Source: Microglena sp. YARC
Lineage: Eukaryota > Chlorophyta > Chlorophyceae > Chlamydomonadales > Chlamydomonadaceae
Assembly: GCA_022414725.1 (NCBI GenBank)
Contig: CM039463.1
Location: 28,039,571-28,103,570 of the forward strand
Length of the DNA: 64,000 nucleotides
Reading direction: 5' to 3'
In this document: positions 56,401-64,000 of the stretch, piece after piece
How positions within the stretch are numbered: the stretch's first letter is position 1
How the letters are laid out: every line of letters starts with the position of its first letter
Notes under the pieces: generated by a model
The model's input: only the letters and a program-made list of their open reading frames with translations
The model's database searches: none
What the model was told of the DNA's origin: nothing
Translations under genes and position numbers: made by a program

Positions 56401-59400
56401 TGAGGGGGCCAGCCCGTTCGCTTGGTGCTGTGCTAATCTCCAGCGGGGCAGTACGTAAGTCAATGTAAATAAATAAATAAATAGTACGCCTTAATACACG
56501 GCTAGAGGTTGAGGGGGCCAGCCCGTTTGCTTGGTGCTGTGCTGATCTCCAGCGCGGCGATATGAAGTCAGTGTAATTAAATAAATGAATAGTACACCTT
56601 CTTAGAAGGCGTGAGGTCGAGATGGCCAGCCCGTTTGCTTGCAATGGGGTCAACCACCCAAGTCAACATCACTGGATGTGGAACTCCTTTTTGAGGTTGG
56701 GTTTGGGGGCTATAGTTAGTTGGTTTGGGCTTTGGGCTTGCGGTAGGGGTTAGGGGAGGGTGTTTTGGACAGTGTTTTTAATTTCAGATTTCTGTAGTCC
56801 AGGTTGAGTAGCTACTTGGGGTACTCAACCCTATTTTCAGGATATTTGCGTAGCCATCGCATGGCGAAGCGCGAAGCGCGGAGCCTTGGGGGGTCGGGGG
56901 GCAGCGCGTCCGATATCGGGGGGGTCCGGGGTTGTAGCATTCTAACGGAATGGCGACGGAATGGCGACGCGTCGTCAAAAAATGAAACACTGGTTTGGAA
57001 GTCTTTATGTGGTCGTGTAGGTGGTGATGTTGGTGGGGAAGTGGGTGATTTTGTGGGAGAAGACGTGGGCATACTTGAGTAATGTAGAGCACCAATAAAA
57101 TGTATCCTTCTTCATCTCTTCGTGTCCCCTGTGCAGCGCACTGGAGTACAGTAGGGCACCAGTATAACGTATCCATCGTCATCTCTTATTATTCCCTGTG
57201 CAGGAAACTTCAGCACAGTAGGGTACCAATTAAATGTTTCCATATTCGTCTATTCTTGTCCCCTGTGCAGCACACTTGAGTACAGTAGGGCATCGGTAAG
57301 ATGTGTCCATCGGCACTCTTATTGTCCCCTGTCCAGCGCACTTGAGTACAGTAGGGCATCAGTAAGGTGTGTCCATCGTCATCTCTTCTTGTCCCCTGTG
57401 AAGGAAACTTCAGTACATTAGGGCACCAATAAAATGTATCCGTCTGCATCTCGTATTGTCCCCTGTGTAAGAAACTTCAGTAGAGTAGGGCACCAATAAA
57501 ATGTATCCGTCTGCATCTCGTATTGTCCCCTGTGTAAGAAACTTCAGTAGAGTAGGGCACCAATAAAATGTATCCGTCTGCATCTCGTATTGTCCCCTGT
57601 GTAAGAAACTTCAGTAGAGTAGGGCACCAATAAAATGTATCCGTCTGCATCTCGTATTGTCCCCTGTGTAGGAAACTTCAGTACAGTAGGGCACCAATAA
57701 AATGTATCCGTCTGCATCTCGTATTGTCCCCTGTGTAAGAAACTTCAGTAGAGTAGGGCACCAATAAAATGTATCCATCTGTATCTCTTCTTGTTCCATG
57801 TGCGGCGCACTTGAGTACAGTAGGGCATCAGTAAGATGTGTCCATCTGCACTCTTCTTGTCCCCTGTGCAGCGCACTTGAGTACAGTAGGGCATCAGTAA
57901 GATGTATTCATCGTCATCTCTTATTGTCCCCTGTGTAGGAAACTTCAGTAGAGTAGGGCACCAATAAAATGTATCCATCTGTATCTCTTCTTGTTCCATG
58001 TGCGGCGCACTTGAGTACAGTAGGGCACCAGTAAAATGTCTCCATCATCATCTCTTCTTATCCCCTGTGCAGGAAACTGTTTACAGCGTTTCTGAGCCAG
58101 GTCTCCTTGAAAAGGACATTAGAACGCCTTTCATCACCAGAGAGTATCAGCCGGCTGATGTGGTCGATGGCTGTCACACGGTACTACGACAAGGTCTTCT
58201 ATGACCTGGCGGCCCGGAAGCTTAAGATAATGTTTTGGAAGGGAGAGAGCAGTGGAGTGCACCTGATTCGAGTCGCTGGAGCCTATGCTACCTTCAAACA
58301 TTACGATGGGTACGCGAGTTTGTGTGCATGCGTGTTTGTGTGTGTGTTTGTATGTGTTCGTGTGCATGTTTGTGTGTGTGTTTGTATGTGTTCGTGTGCA
58401 TGTGTGTTTGTGTGTGTGTTTGTATGTGTTCGTGTGCATGCATGTTTGTGTGTGTGTTTGTATGTGTTCGTGTGCATGTTTGTGTGTGTGTTTGTATGTG
58501 TTCGTGTGCATGTGTGTTTGTGTGTGTGTTTGTATGTGTTCGTGTGCATGTTTGTGTGTGTGTTTGTATGTGTTCGTGTGCATGTTTGTGTGTGTGTTTG
58601 TATGTGTTCGTGTGCATGTTTGTGTGTGTGTTTGTATGTGTTCGCGTGCATGTTTGTGTGTGTGTGTTTGTATGTGTCCGTGTGCATGTTTGTGTATGTG
58701 TATGTGTGTATGTGTGCGTTCATGCTCGTGGGTGGGTGGGTGGGTGGGTGTTGGCTGTCCCACAGTACAACGACCCGGTCTTCTACGACCTGACGGCCCG
58801 AAAGCTTAATTTGTTTTGTGGAGGGGGGGAGCAGTGGAGTTGACCTATGTTTATGTTTATGTGCTTGTGAGTGTGTATTTGTGTATGCATGTGTGTGTAT
58901 GTGTTAAGGAGTGTTTGTGTGTGTGCGCTCATGCTTGTTGGTGGGTCAGTGGGCCAGTGCTGGTGTCCTCCACTATCCAGAACAAATTTGAGCCCAAACA
59001 TCAGGAGGATCCAGATTTTTCAACTGTTTCAACTTCTTGTTGTCCACTCTTCAGTCTTTGCACACCTGCGCAATGCCCAAGAACTAGTATGTGCCCAAAC
59101 ATCACTCGTATTCAGATTTACAACTGTTACAACTGTTGCAACTGTTTGTTGTCCACTCTTTAGTTTTTGCACACCTGCGCAATGCTCAAGAACTAATATA
59201 CACCCAAACATCACTCTGATTCAAATTGTTCAACTGTTTCAACTTCTTGCAGTCCACTCTTCACCCAGCTATGCAACGCTGCGGTGATGCCCGGTCAAGA
59301 ACAACTGTGAGATATTGTATCTGTCTGATTCAAGGTTTACAACTGTTTCAACTTCTTGCAGTCCACTCTTTAGTCTTGGCTCACCTGCCCAATGCTGAAG

Positions 59401-62283
59401 AACTAATATGCGCACAAACAACACTCTGTTTCAGATTTTACAACTGTTTCAACTTGTAGTCCAACTAGTTCAGCGTGTAATCCACTCTCCACCCTGCTAT
59501 GCAACGCTGCAGTGATGCCCGCTCACGAACAAATAAGAGCTATTTATCTTTCTGATCCAGATTTAACAACTGGTTCAACTTCTTGCAGTCCACTCTTTAG
59601 TCTTGGCTCACCTGCCCAATGCTGAGGAACTAATATGCGCCCAAACATCACTCTGATTCTGATTTTTCATATTTTGATATACTATTTTCAATTACATCTA
59701 CCTGCAGGAACATATCAAATATTGTCCAGCAGATGGTTGTCCTGGAGGTGAATGGCCAGCAGGACATAGGAGCCTATAACTAATCATGTCGTCCAAGTTG
59801 TTTTTAGTAATTTTTATTGCAACTTCTTGCAGTCCACTCTTCAACCTGATGTGCCTGGCTGCGGTGCGCCAAGGCTTGATAGCACAGCTGAGTCTTGAGA
59901 AGCTGGTGCATCTGATGCGCTCCCTGTCTTGGGTGCTCATTCAACTAAAATTTCCTTTGTGAGCCCAAGTCTACTCAGATTCAAATTTTTCAACTGTTTC
60001 AACTTCTTGCAGTCCACTCTTCAACCAGATGTGCTTAGCTGCGGTGCGCCAATGCTTGATTGCACAGCTGAGTCTGGTGGAGCTGGTGCAGCTGCTGCGC
60101 TCTCTGTCCTGGGTGCAGCACATCGACGAGGGGCTCATGAAAGATATTCTCGCAGTGATTAGCAACGTATGGGACAATGACCCAGATCAATTCGCCCCAC
60201 GTGAGTTGTGTACTTGATTATTACAGTCAGAACTGATATGTTGCATTGATGGTCGCATGAGGTTTGTGCTTGGTTCTTACTGTTTGGAGTTATGTTTTAC
60301 ATTGATCACAATGTATGGGACAATGAACCAGGTCAATTCACTCCTCATGAGTTGTGGACTAGTTTATTACAGTCAGAACTGATATGTTGCATTGATGGTC
60401 GCATGAGGTTTGTGCTTGGTTCTTACTGTTCGGAGTTATGTTTTACATTGATCACAATGTATGGGACAATGAACCAGGTCAATTCGCTCCACGTGAGTTG
60501 TGTGCGAGTTTATAACAGTCTAAACTGACGTTGACGAGAGGCTCATGAAGGATATTCTGGCAGTGATTAGCAACGAACTGTGAGGGGGGGGGGGGGGGGG
60601 GGGGGGCAGGGGGATGGGAGAGGGGAGGAGAGAGGGGGGAGGGGGCGGAAAGCAGGGGTTAGACGGGAGGGGGGAGCGATAAGAGAGGGGCGTAGGGGGT
60701 GGGATAATGAGCCAGATCAATTCGCTCCAAGTGAGTATTGAACTTGTTGGGGTTCAGTTCACCAGTGCTTGTTTTTCATACAGCCCTTTCAATATTGAGG
60801 TTGGGCAATTCTATTTAGCCTACTTGGCTACGCCGTAAGCGGCTAAATTGGTTGTTACAGTCTGGATCGATGTTTTATATACATGATCACGTGAGTTATG
60901 TACTTGGTTGTTACAGTCTGGATCGATGTTTTATATTAATGAACACGTGTGTTATGTACTTATTTGTTACAGTCTGGATCGATGTTTTATATACATGATC
61001 ACGTGAGTTATGTACTTGGTTGTTACAGTCTGGATCGATGTTTTATATTAATGAACACGTGTGTTATGTACTTATTTGTTACAGTCTGGATCGATGTTTT
61101 ATATTAATGATCACGTGAGTTATGTACTTATTTGTTACAGTCTGGATCGATGATTTATATTAATGATCACGTGAGTTATGTACTTGGTTGTTACAGTCTG
61201 GATCGATGTTTTATATACATGATCACGTGAGTTATGTACTTGGTTGTTACAGTCTGGATCGATGTTTTATATTAATGAACACGTGAGTTATGTACTTATT
61301 TGTTACAGTCTGGATCGATGTTTTATATTAATGATCACGTGAGTTATGTACTTATTTGTTACAGTCTGGATCGATGTTTTATATTAATGATCACGTGAGT
61401 TATGTACTTATTTGTTACAGTCTGGATCGATGTTTTATATTAATGATCACGTGAGTTATGTACTTGGTTGTTACAGTCTGGATCGATGTTTTATATTAAT
61501 GAACACGTGAGTTATGTACTTGGTTGTTACAGTCTGAATTGATGTTTTATATTCATAATCATGTGAGTTATGTACTTGGTTGTTACAGTCTGAGTTGATG
61601 TTTTATATTCATAATCATGTGAGTTATGTACTTGGTTATTACAGTCTGAGTTGATGTTTTATATTCATAATCATGTGAATTATGTACTTGGTTGTTACAG
61701 TCTGAGTTGATGTTTTATATTCATAATCATGTGAGTTATGTACTTGGTTATTACAGTCTGAATTTGTGTGTTACATTGATGATCACAGTACGATGAACTG
61801 AGATTGACAACTATTGCAGTCTGAATTGGTTTGTTACAGTCTGCATTGGTGTGCACTTGTTTGGTACAGTCTAAACTGACATTGACGAGAAGATCATGAA
61901 GGATGCTTTGGCAGTCTTTTTTATTTTTCAATTACGCGTCACCATTCCGTCGCTGCATGGCGACTTATGGGTCTGGCTGATGTAGTCAGAAGTGCCCCCC
62001 CGGACCCTCAGAGCTCCGCGGTCCGCAGTGCGAAGCTCCTGGGGGGCAGCGCGTCGCACTGGGATTTGAACGAGTTTGTGACCTTACACTACCTGCATCA
62101 CATTCAGATATTTCAAAGACGCTGTTCGAGACTCGAGTCATCTTGGATGACATCTATGGCGGCTTTGGGATCACTCTACCCTTCACTCTCCCGCATCAGC
62201 TGGGCAGACGTGCTCGTTATGCATGGGCTCTGCAGACCACAAAGGACTTTGTCGTTTCAAAGTTTCAGAGCAGCATTTTTGAG
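50409..62283 (+). CDS. Large organelle-targeted FAST/RAP (OPR-like) helical-repeat protein, 3' end outside the window
   Basis: Six exons (50409-52127, 53503-54693, 56180-56352, 58073-58309, 60013-60200, 62108-62283) join in consistent phase to 1,228 codons, open at the right. The N terminus is basic and Ser/Arg-rich without early acids, like a plastid or mitochondrial transit peptide. Helical-repeat motifs recur: [54 protein letters not shown] and [20 protein letters not shown]. This L-x-x-(L/I)-(A/M)W(S/A)-(F/L)A(K/T)-(L/x) pattern is typical of FASTK-like, RAP-domain and octotricopeptide proteins, which bind organelle RNA. The expected C-terminal RAP domain would lie beyond 64000. Exons 1 and 2 carry in-frame minisatellites and Ala runs. 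Family-level assignment is good; the exact RNA target is unknown. Confidence 0.83.
52128..52375. repeat. Echoes of the exon 1 donor
   Basis: Three decayed copies of the exon 1 end plus donor at about 52170, 52272 and 52340 (GGCTACTCTCATGCATACAC, then CATTTGTAA). They lose similarity progressively away from the true junction. Confidence 0.8.
52430..53445. mobile_element. Element inserted in a TA microsatellite, inverted ends
   Basis: A TATATATA tract at 52435-52466 is followed by CGAGGGGGGGGCAGGAA. About 950 bp later CTTTTTTCCTTGCCCCTCG is followed by a second TATATATA tract (53412-53438). The ends are imperfect inverted repeats (CGAGGGG(GGG)CA(A)GGAA), with GCACGTTC also shared about 30-40 bp inside each end. 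The interior has long C/G runs (52531-52558, 52880-52960, 53278-53292) and no clear coding. It may be a non-autonomous transposon with TA target preference; it splits intron 1. Confidence 0.6.
53503..54693 (+). CDS. FAST/RAP-like gene exon 2
   Basis: 397 codons, phase 0, between TTCATTTACAG and GTGAGT. It begins [20 protein letters not shown], with helical repeats [20 protein letters not shown] and [17 protein letters not shown]. Then comes a Ser/Gly/His-rich insertion made of four copies of a 16-25 residue unit ([20 protein letters not shown]; 53878-54165), a looser SHA repeat, and a unique basic end ([20 protein letters not shown]). Confidence 0.85.
54694..56179. repeat. Intron 2: family A copy, 85-bp array and an exon 3 pseudo-copy
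   Basis: 54740-54850 has family-F-like sequence. 54890-54962 is a family A copy. 55190-55735 holds six to seven units of about 85 bp (GGGGGCATATAGTGATCTAG, GCAAACAGACATGTCACCAT, GCCTCAATATTTTGGC). 55905-56030 is a decayed copy of exon 3 with acceptor (CCAACAGGGGTTTGCTTGCC, GTAGAGGCAGATGACACC, TTCTGAGCTGATCTCAAGCC). A family B copy is at 56075-56130. Confidence 0.85.
56180..56352 (+). CDS. FAST/RAP-like gene exon 3
   Basis: 57 codons plus two bases between ATTCAACAG and GTAAGT. It reads [40 protein letters not shown] and [17 protein letters not shown], amphipathic helices of the repeat type. AC plus G of exon 4 gives Thr. Confidence 0.85.
56353..56700. repeat. Two echoes of the exon 3 end joined to family B copies
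   Basis: CGCTTGGTGCTGTGCTAATC plus TCCAGCG(G/C)GGC recurs at about 56419 and 56529, followed by degenerate donors (ACGTAAGTCA, ATGAAGTCAG). Each is preceded by AGTACGCCTTA...GGCCAGCCCGTT of family B, so exon echo and dispersed repeat have been amplified together. Confidence 0.85.
56701..57089. other. Intron 3, family-F-like segment
   Basis: GGTTTGGGGGCTATAGTTAG-type sequence, then a GC-rich family-F-like segment (56845-56985) with GCGCGGAGCCTTGGGGGGTC and CGGAATGGCGACGGAATGG. No exon is seen. Confidence 0.5.
57090..58072. repeat. About 64-bp array echoing the exon 4 acceptor
   Basis: About 15 units of TTGTCCCCTGTG(T/C)A(A/G)G, AAACTTCAGTACAGTAGGGC, ACCAATAAAATGTATCCATC and GTCATCTCT. CCCCTGTGCAGGAAACT is the true acceptor plus first seven bases of exon 4. 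Some units keep GTGCAG (strong decoys); the central near-identical ones read GTGTAAG, so their AG is displaced. Confidence 0.93.
58073..58309 (+). CDS. FAST/RAP-like gene exon 4
   Basis: One base, 78 codons and two bases between CCTGTGCAG and GTACGC. It reads [40 protein letters not shown] and [20 protein letters not shown], then [36 protein letters not shown] is a clear repeat of the FAST/OPR type. GG plus T of exon 5 gives Gly. Confidence 0.88.
58310..59000. repeat. GT-rich minisatellite and a decayed copy of exon 4
   Basis: 58310-58735 is TTTGTATGTGTTCGTGTGCA plus TGTTTGTGTGTGTG units. 58760-58845 is a pseudo-copy of exon 4 (CCACAGTACAACGACCCGGT, CTTCTACGACCTGACGGCCC, GAAAGCTTAA, GGGAGCAGTGGAGT) that begins at an acceptor-like CCACAG and ends early. 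GT-rich repeats resume after it. Confidence 0.88.
59001..60012. repeat. About 100-120 bp array echoing exon 5, with one long pseudo-copy
   Basis: Around eight units carry CAACTGTTTCAACTTCTTGC, AGTCCACTCTTCA and a variable stretch (TTTTGCACACCTGCGCAATG). CTTCTTGCAG plus TCCACTCTTC is the real acceptor and start of exon 5. The unit at 59832-59945 extends about 105 bases into exon-5-like sequence (CAACCTGATGTGCCTGGCTG, CTGATGCGCTCCCTGTCTTG) and then breaks off. Confidence 0.92.
60013..60200 (+). CDS. FAST/RAP-like gene exon 5
   Basis: One base, 62 codons and one base between CTTCTTGCAG and GTGAGT. It reads [40 protein letters not shown] and [20 protein letters not shown], then AP. The helical repeat continues. 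The spare C joins AT of exon 6 to give His. Confidence 0.85.
60201..60859. repeat. Donor echoes, internal exon 5 copies and a G run
   Basis: Two 175-bp units (60201-60375, 60376-60555) repeat the donor neighbourhood (CATGAGTTGTGGACTAG, CACGTGAGTTGTGTGCGAG) with GGACAATGAACCAGGTCAATTC from the exon end. 60530-60578 copies ATGAAGGATATTCTGGCAGT from inside exon 5. A G-rich tract with a run of about 22 G follows at 60583-60690, then another exon-end copy (60697-60735) and a family C copy (60790-60865). Confidence 0.88.
60860..61780. repeat. 56-bp array of micro-exon-like units
   Basis: About 17 units of GTGAGTTATGTACTTGGTTG, TTACAG and a 30-nt block starting TCTGGATCGATG and ending GATCAC or GAACAC. 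Thus each unit has a donor-like GTGAGT, a 20-26 nt pyrimidine-rich spacer and an acceptor-like TTACAG. The last four units have drifted (TCTGAGTTGATG, AATCATGTGAG). The GTGAGTTGTG and TTACAG pieces match the true exon 5 donor neighbourhood, so the array probably grew from it. Confidence 0.93.
61781..62107. repeat. End of intron 5 with a family F insertion
   Basis: 61860-61915 has a decayed copy of an exon 5 piece (ACATTGACGAGAAGATCATG, AAGGATGCTTTGGCAGTC). 61935-62060 is a family F copy (GTCGCTGCATGGCGACTTAT, GGGGGGCAGCGCGTCGCACT), ending about 45 bp before the exon 6 acceptor. Confidence 0.7.
62108..62283 (+). CDS. FAST/RAP-like gene exon 6
   Basis: Two bases plus 58 codons between ATCACATTCAG and GTAGGA. 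It reads [40 protein letters not shown] and [18 protein letters not shown]. The closing S-x-x-Q-x-x-(I/V)-x-E helix resembles the segment that precedes RAP domains in plastid proteins. The gene continues beyond the window. Confidence 0.82.
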
Positions 62284-62680
62284 GTAGGAGGTCATTTCGT
62301 TCTCCTCTGCTGTGTCCAATATAACTGCGCAGGAACCAAGGTGTAGGCAGAGAGGGAGTGGGTGGATGGCAGTGGGTGGGTGGCATTGGGTCGCTATGCA
62401 TGCGCGCTTCAGACCACAAAGGACTTCCTAGTTTCAAAGTTTCAGAGCAGCATTTTTGAGGTAGTTGTTCATTCTGTTCTCCTCTGCTGTGTCCAATAGA
62501 ATTGCGTAGGAACCAAGGTGTAGTAGGCAGGGAGGGGGTGGGTGGATGGCAGTGGGTGGGTGGCATTGGGGAGGAGGGAGGGAGTGGGTGGGTGGCATTG
62601 GGAGCACCCAAGGTGTAGGCAGGGAGGGAGGGGGTGGATGGCAGTGGGTGGGTGACAATGGGAGGAGGGAGGGAGGTAGG
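62284..62680. repeat. Echo of the exon 6 end and GTGGGTGG units
   Basis: 62391-62465 repeats the exon 6 end with donor (CGCTATGCATGCGCGCTTCA, CAAAGGACTTCCTAGTTTCA, AGCAGCATTTTTGAGGTAG). It is embedded in two units with GGTGGATGGCAGTGGGTGGG. Confidence 0.88.
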
Positions 62681-64000
62681 GGTGGGAGTGGGGAAGGGGA
62701 GTGGGAGTGGGGGAAGGGGAGTGGGGGAGGGGAGTGGGAGTGGGGGAGGTGGAGTGGAGTGGGGGAAGGGGAGTGGGAGTGGAGGAAGGGGAGTGGGAAT
62801 GGGGGAAGGGGAGTGGGGGAAGGGAGTGGGGGAAGGGGAGTGGGGGAAGGGGAGTGGGAGTGGGGGAAGGGGAGTGGGAGTGGGGGAAGGGGAAGTGGGG
62901 GAAGGGGAGTGGGAGTGGGGGAAGGGGAGTGGGGGGAAGGGGTGGAAGGGGGGAGGGGAGTGGGGGAAGGGGAGTGGGAGTGGGGGAAGGGGAGTGGGGG
63001 AAGGGGAGTGGGAGTGGGAAGGGGAGTGGGAGTGGGGGAAGGGGAGTGGGAGTGGGGGAAGGGGAGTGGGTGGGATGGGGATGGGGGAAGGGAGTGGGGG
63101 AAGGGAGTGGGGAAGGGGGAGTGGGGGAAGGGGAGTGGGGAAGGGGAGTGGGGAGGGGAGTGGGGGGAAGGGGAGTGGGAATGGGGGAAGGGGTGGGGGA
63201 AGGGGAGTGGGAGTGGGGGAAAGGGGAGAAATGGGGAAGGGGAGTGGGGGAAGGGGAGTGGGGAAGGGGAGTGGGGGAAGGGAGGGGGAAGGGGAGGGGA
63301 GTGGGGGAAGGGGAGGGGGAAGGGGAGTGGGGGAGGGGAGGGGAGGGGAATGGGGGGAAGGGGAGTGGGGAAGGGGAGTGGGAGTGGGGGAAGGGGAGTG
63401 GGAATGGGGAAGGGGAGTGGGAAGGGGAGTGGGGGAAGGGGAAGTGGGAGGGGAAGGGGGAGGGGAGTGGGGAAGGGGAGTGGGTTGGGGGAAGGGGAGT
63501 GGGAGTGGGGGAAGGGAGTGGGAATGGGGAAGGGGAGTGGGGGGAAGGGGAGTGGGAGTGGGAAGGGGAGTGGAAGGGAGGGAGTGGGGAAGGGGATGGG
63601 AAAGTGGGGGGAAGGTGGGGAAGGGGAGTGGGGGAAGGGGAGTGGGAGTGGGGGAAGGGGAGTGGGGGAAAGGGGAGTGGGGGAAGGGGAGTGGGGAAGG
63701 GGAGGGGAAGGGAAGGGGAAGGGGAGTGGGGGAAGGGGAGGGAAGGGAGTGGGGAAGGGGAGTGGAGTGGGGGAAGGGGAAGTGGGGGAAGGGGAGTGGG
63801 GGGGGGAAGTGGGAGTGGGAGAATGCGAAGGGGAAGGGGAGTGGGGGAAGGGAGTGGGGGAAGGGAGTGGGGGAAGGGGAGTGGGGGAAGGGAGTGGGGG
63901 AAGGGGAGTGGGAAGGGAGTGGGGGAAGGGGAGTGGGGAAGGGGGTTGGGAGTGGGGAAGGGGAGTGGGGGAAGGGGAGGGAGGGGAGTGGGGAAGGGGA
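62681..64000 (+). repeat. GGGAGTGGGGGAAGGGGA polypurine minisatellite
   Basis: About 1.3 kb, continuing past the window, of GGGAGTGGGGGAAGGGGA with variants. The plus (sense) strand is almost purely G and A with regular G3-5 runs, so G-quadruplex or triplex formation in DNA or in the intron RNA is plausible. No coding signal is seen. Confidence 0.95.

Noticed and set aside
58107..58843. Cys/Val-rich frames of about 200 codons and His/Thr-rich frames on the other strand
   Set aside because: Products of the GT-rich minisatellite after exon 4. Only the first part (exon 4 itself) is coding.
1..64000. A complete defence, toxin or viral system
   Set aside because: No integrase, reverse transcriptase, capsid, transposase or nuclease frame could be recognised on either strand. 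The mobile elements visible are all non-autonomous.

Overview
This window is eukaryotic nuclear DNA. Its genes are split into many short exons with GT-AG introns. The introns are far larger than the exons and consist mostly of tandem and dispersed repeats, and there is one 1,000-base scaffold gap. The gene content (a Noc1/Mak21-CEBPZ ribosome biogenesis protein and a large organelle-type helical-repeat protein with a transit-like N terminus) fits a green alga. A repeat-rich prasinophyte such as Cymbomonas would fit, but that name is a guess.

Layout. 1-172 is the 3' end of a gene entering from the left. 822-1030 is a frame-broken coding remnant, and 3422-4421 is Ns. 4.4-24 kb is mostly tandem arrays and dispersed repeats, with four short exons (11629-17459) that may belong to one unrecognised gene. 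24000-44081 is the CEBPZ/NOC1 homologue on the plus strand, with 11 recognised exons; the middle of its CBF domain is missing. 44.9-46.0 kb is an element bounded by inverted repeats. 46147-50142 on the minus strand is a two-exon gene for a 69-residue membrane/coiled-coil protein. It diverges across 266 bp from a plus-strand gene (50409 to beyond 62283) for an organelle-type FAST/RAP/OPR-like protein. From about 62.7 kb to the end is a polypurine minisatellite inside that gene.

The most striking feature is recurrent. Next to most exons, in at least four genes and on both strands, the intron carries tandem or decayed copies of the exon edge together with its splice site. Some copies are short (10-30 nt of exon) and some are nearly whole exons. 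The arrays look like intron growth by local duplication across exon-intron junctions. In one array (60.86-61.78 kb) every 56-bp unit looks like a 30-nt micro-exon with an acceptor and a donor. Other mobile DNA includes two copies of a tRNA-derived SINE with target-site duplications, a short-TIR MITE family, and an element inserted in a TA microsatellite.

The genes do not form a pathway. NOC1 acts in nucleolar 60S assembly, and the divergent pair may both encode organelle-directed proteins.
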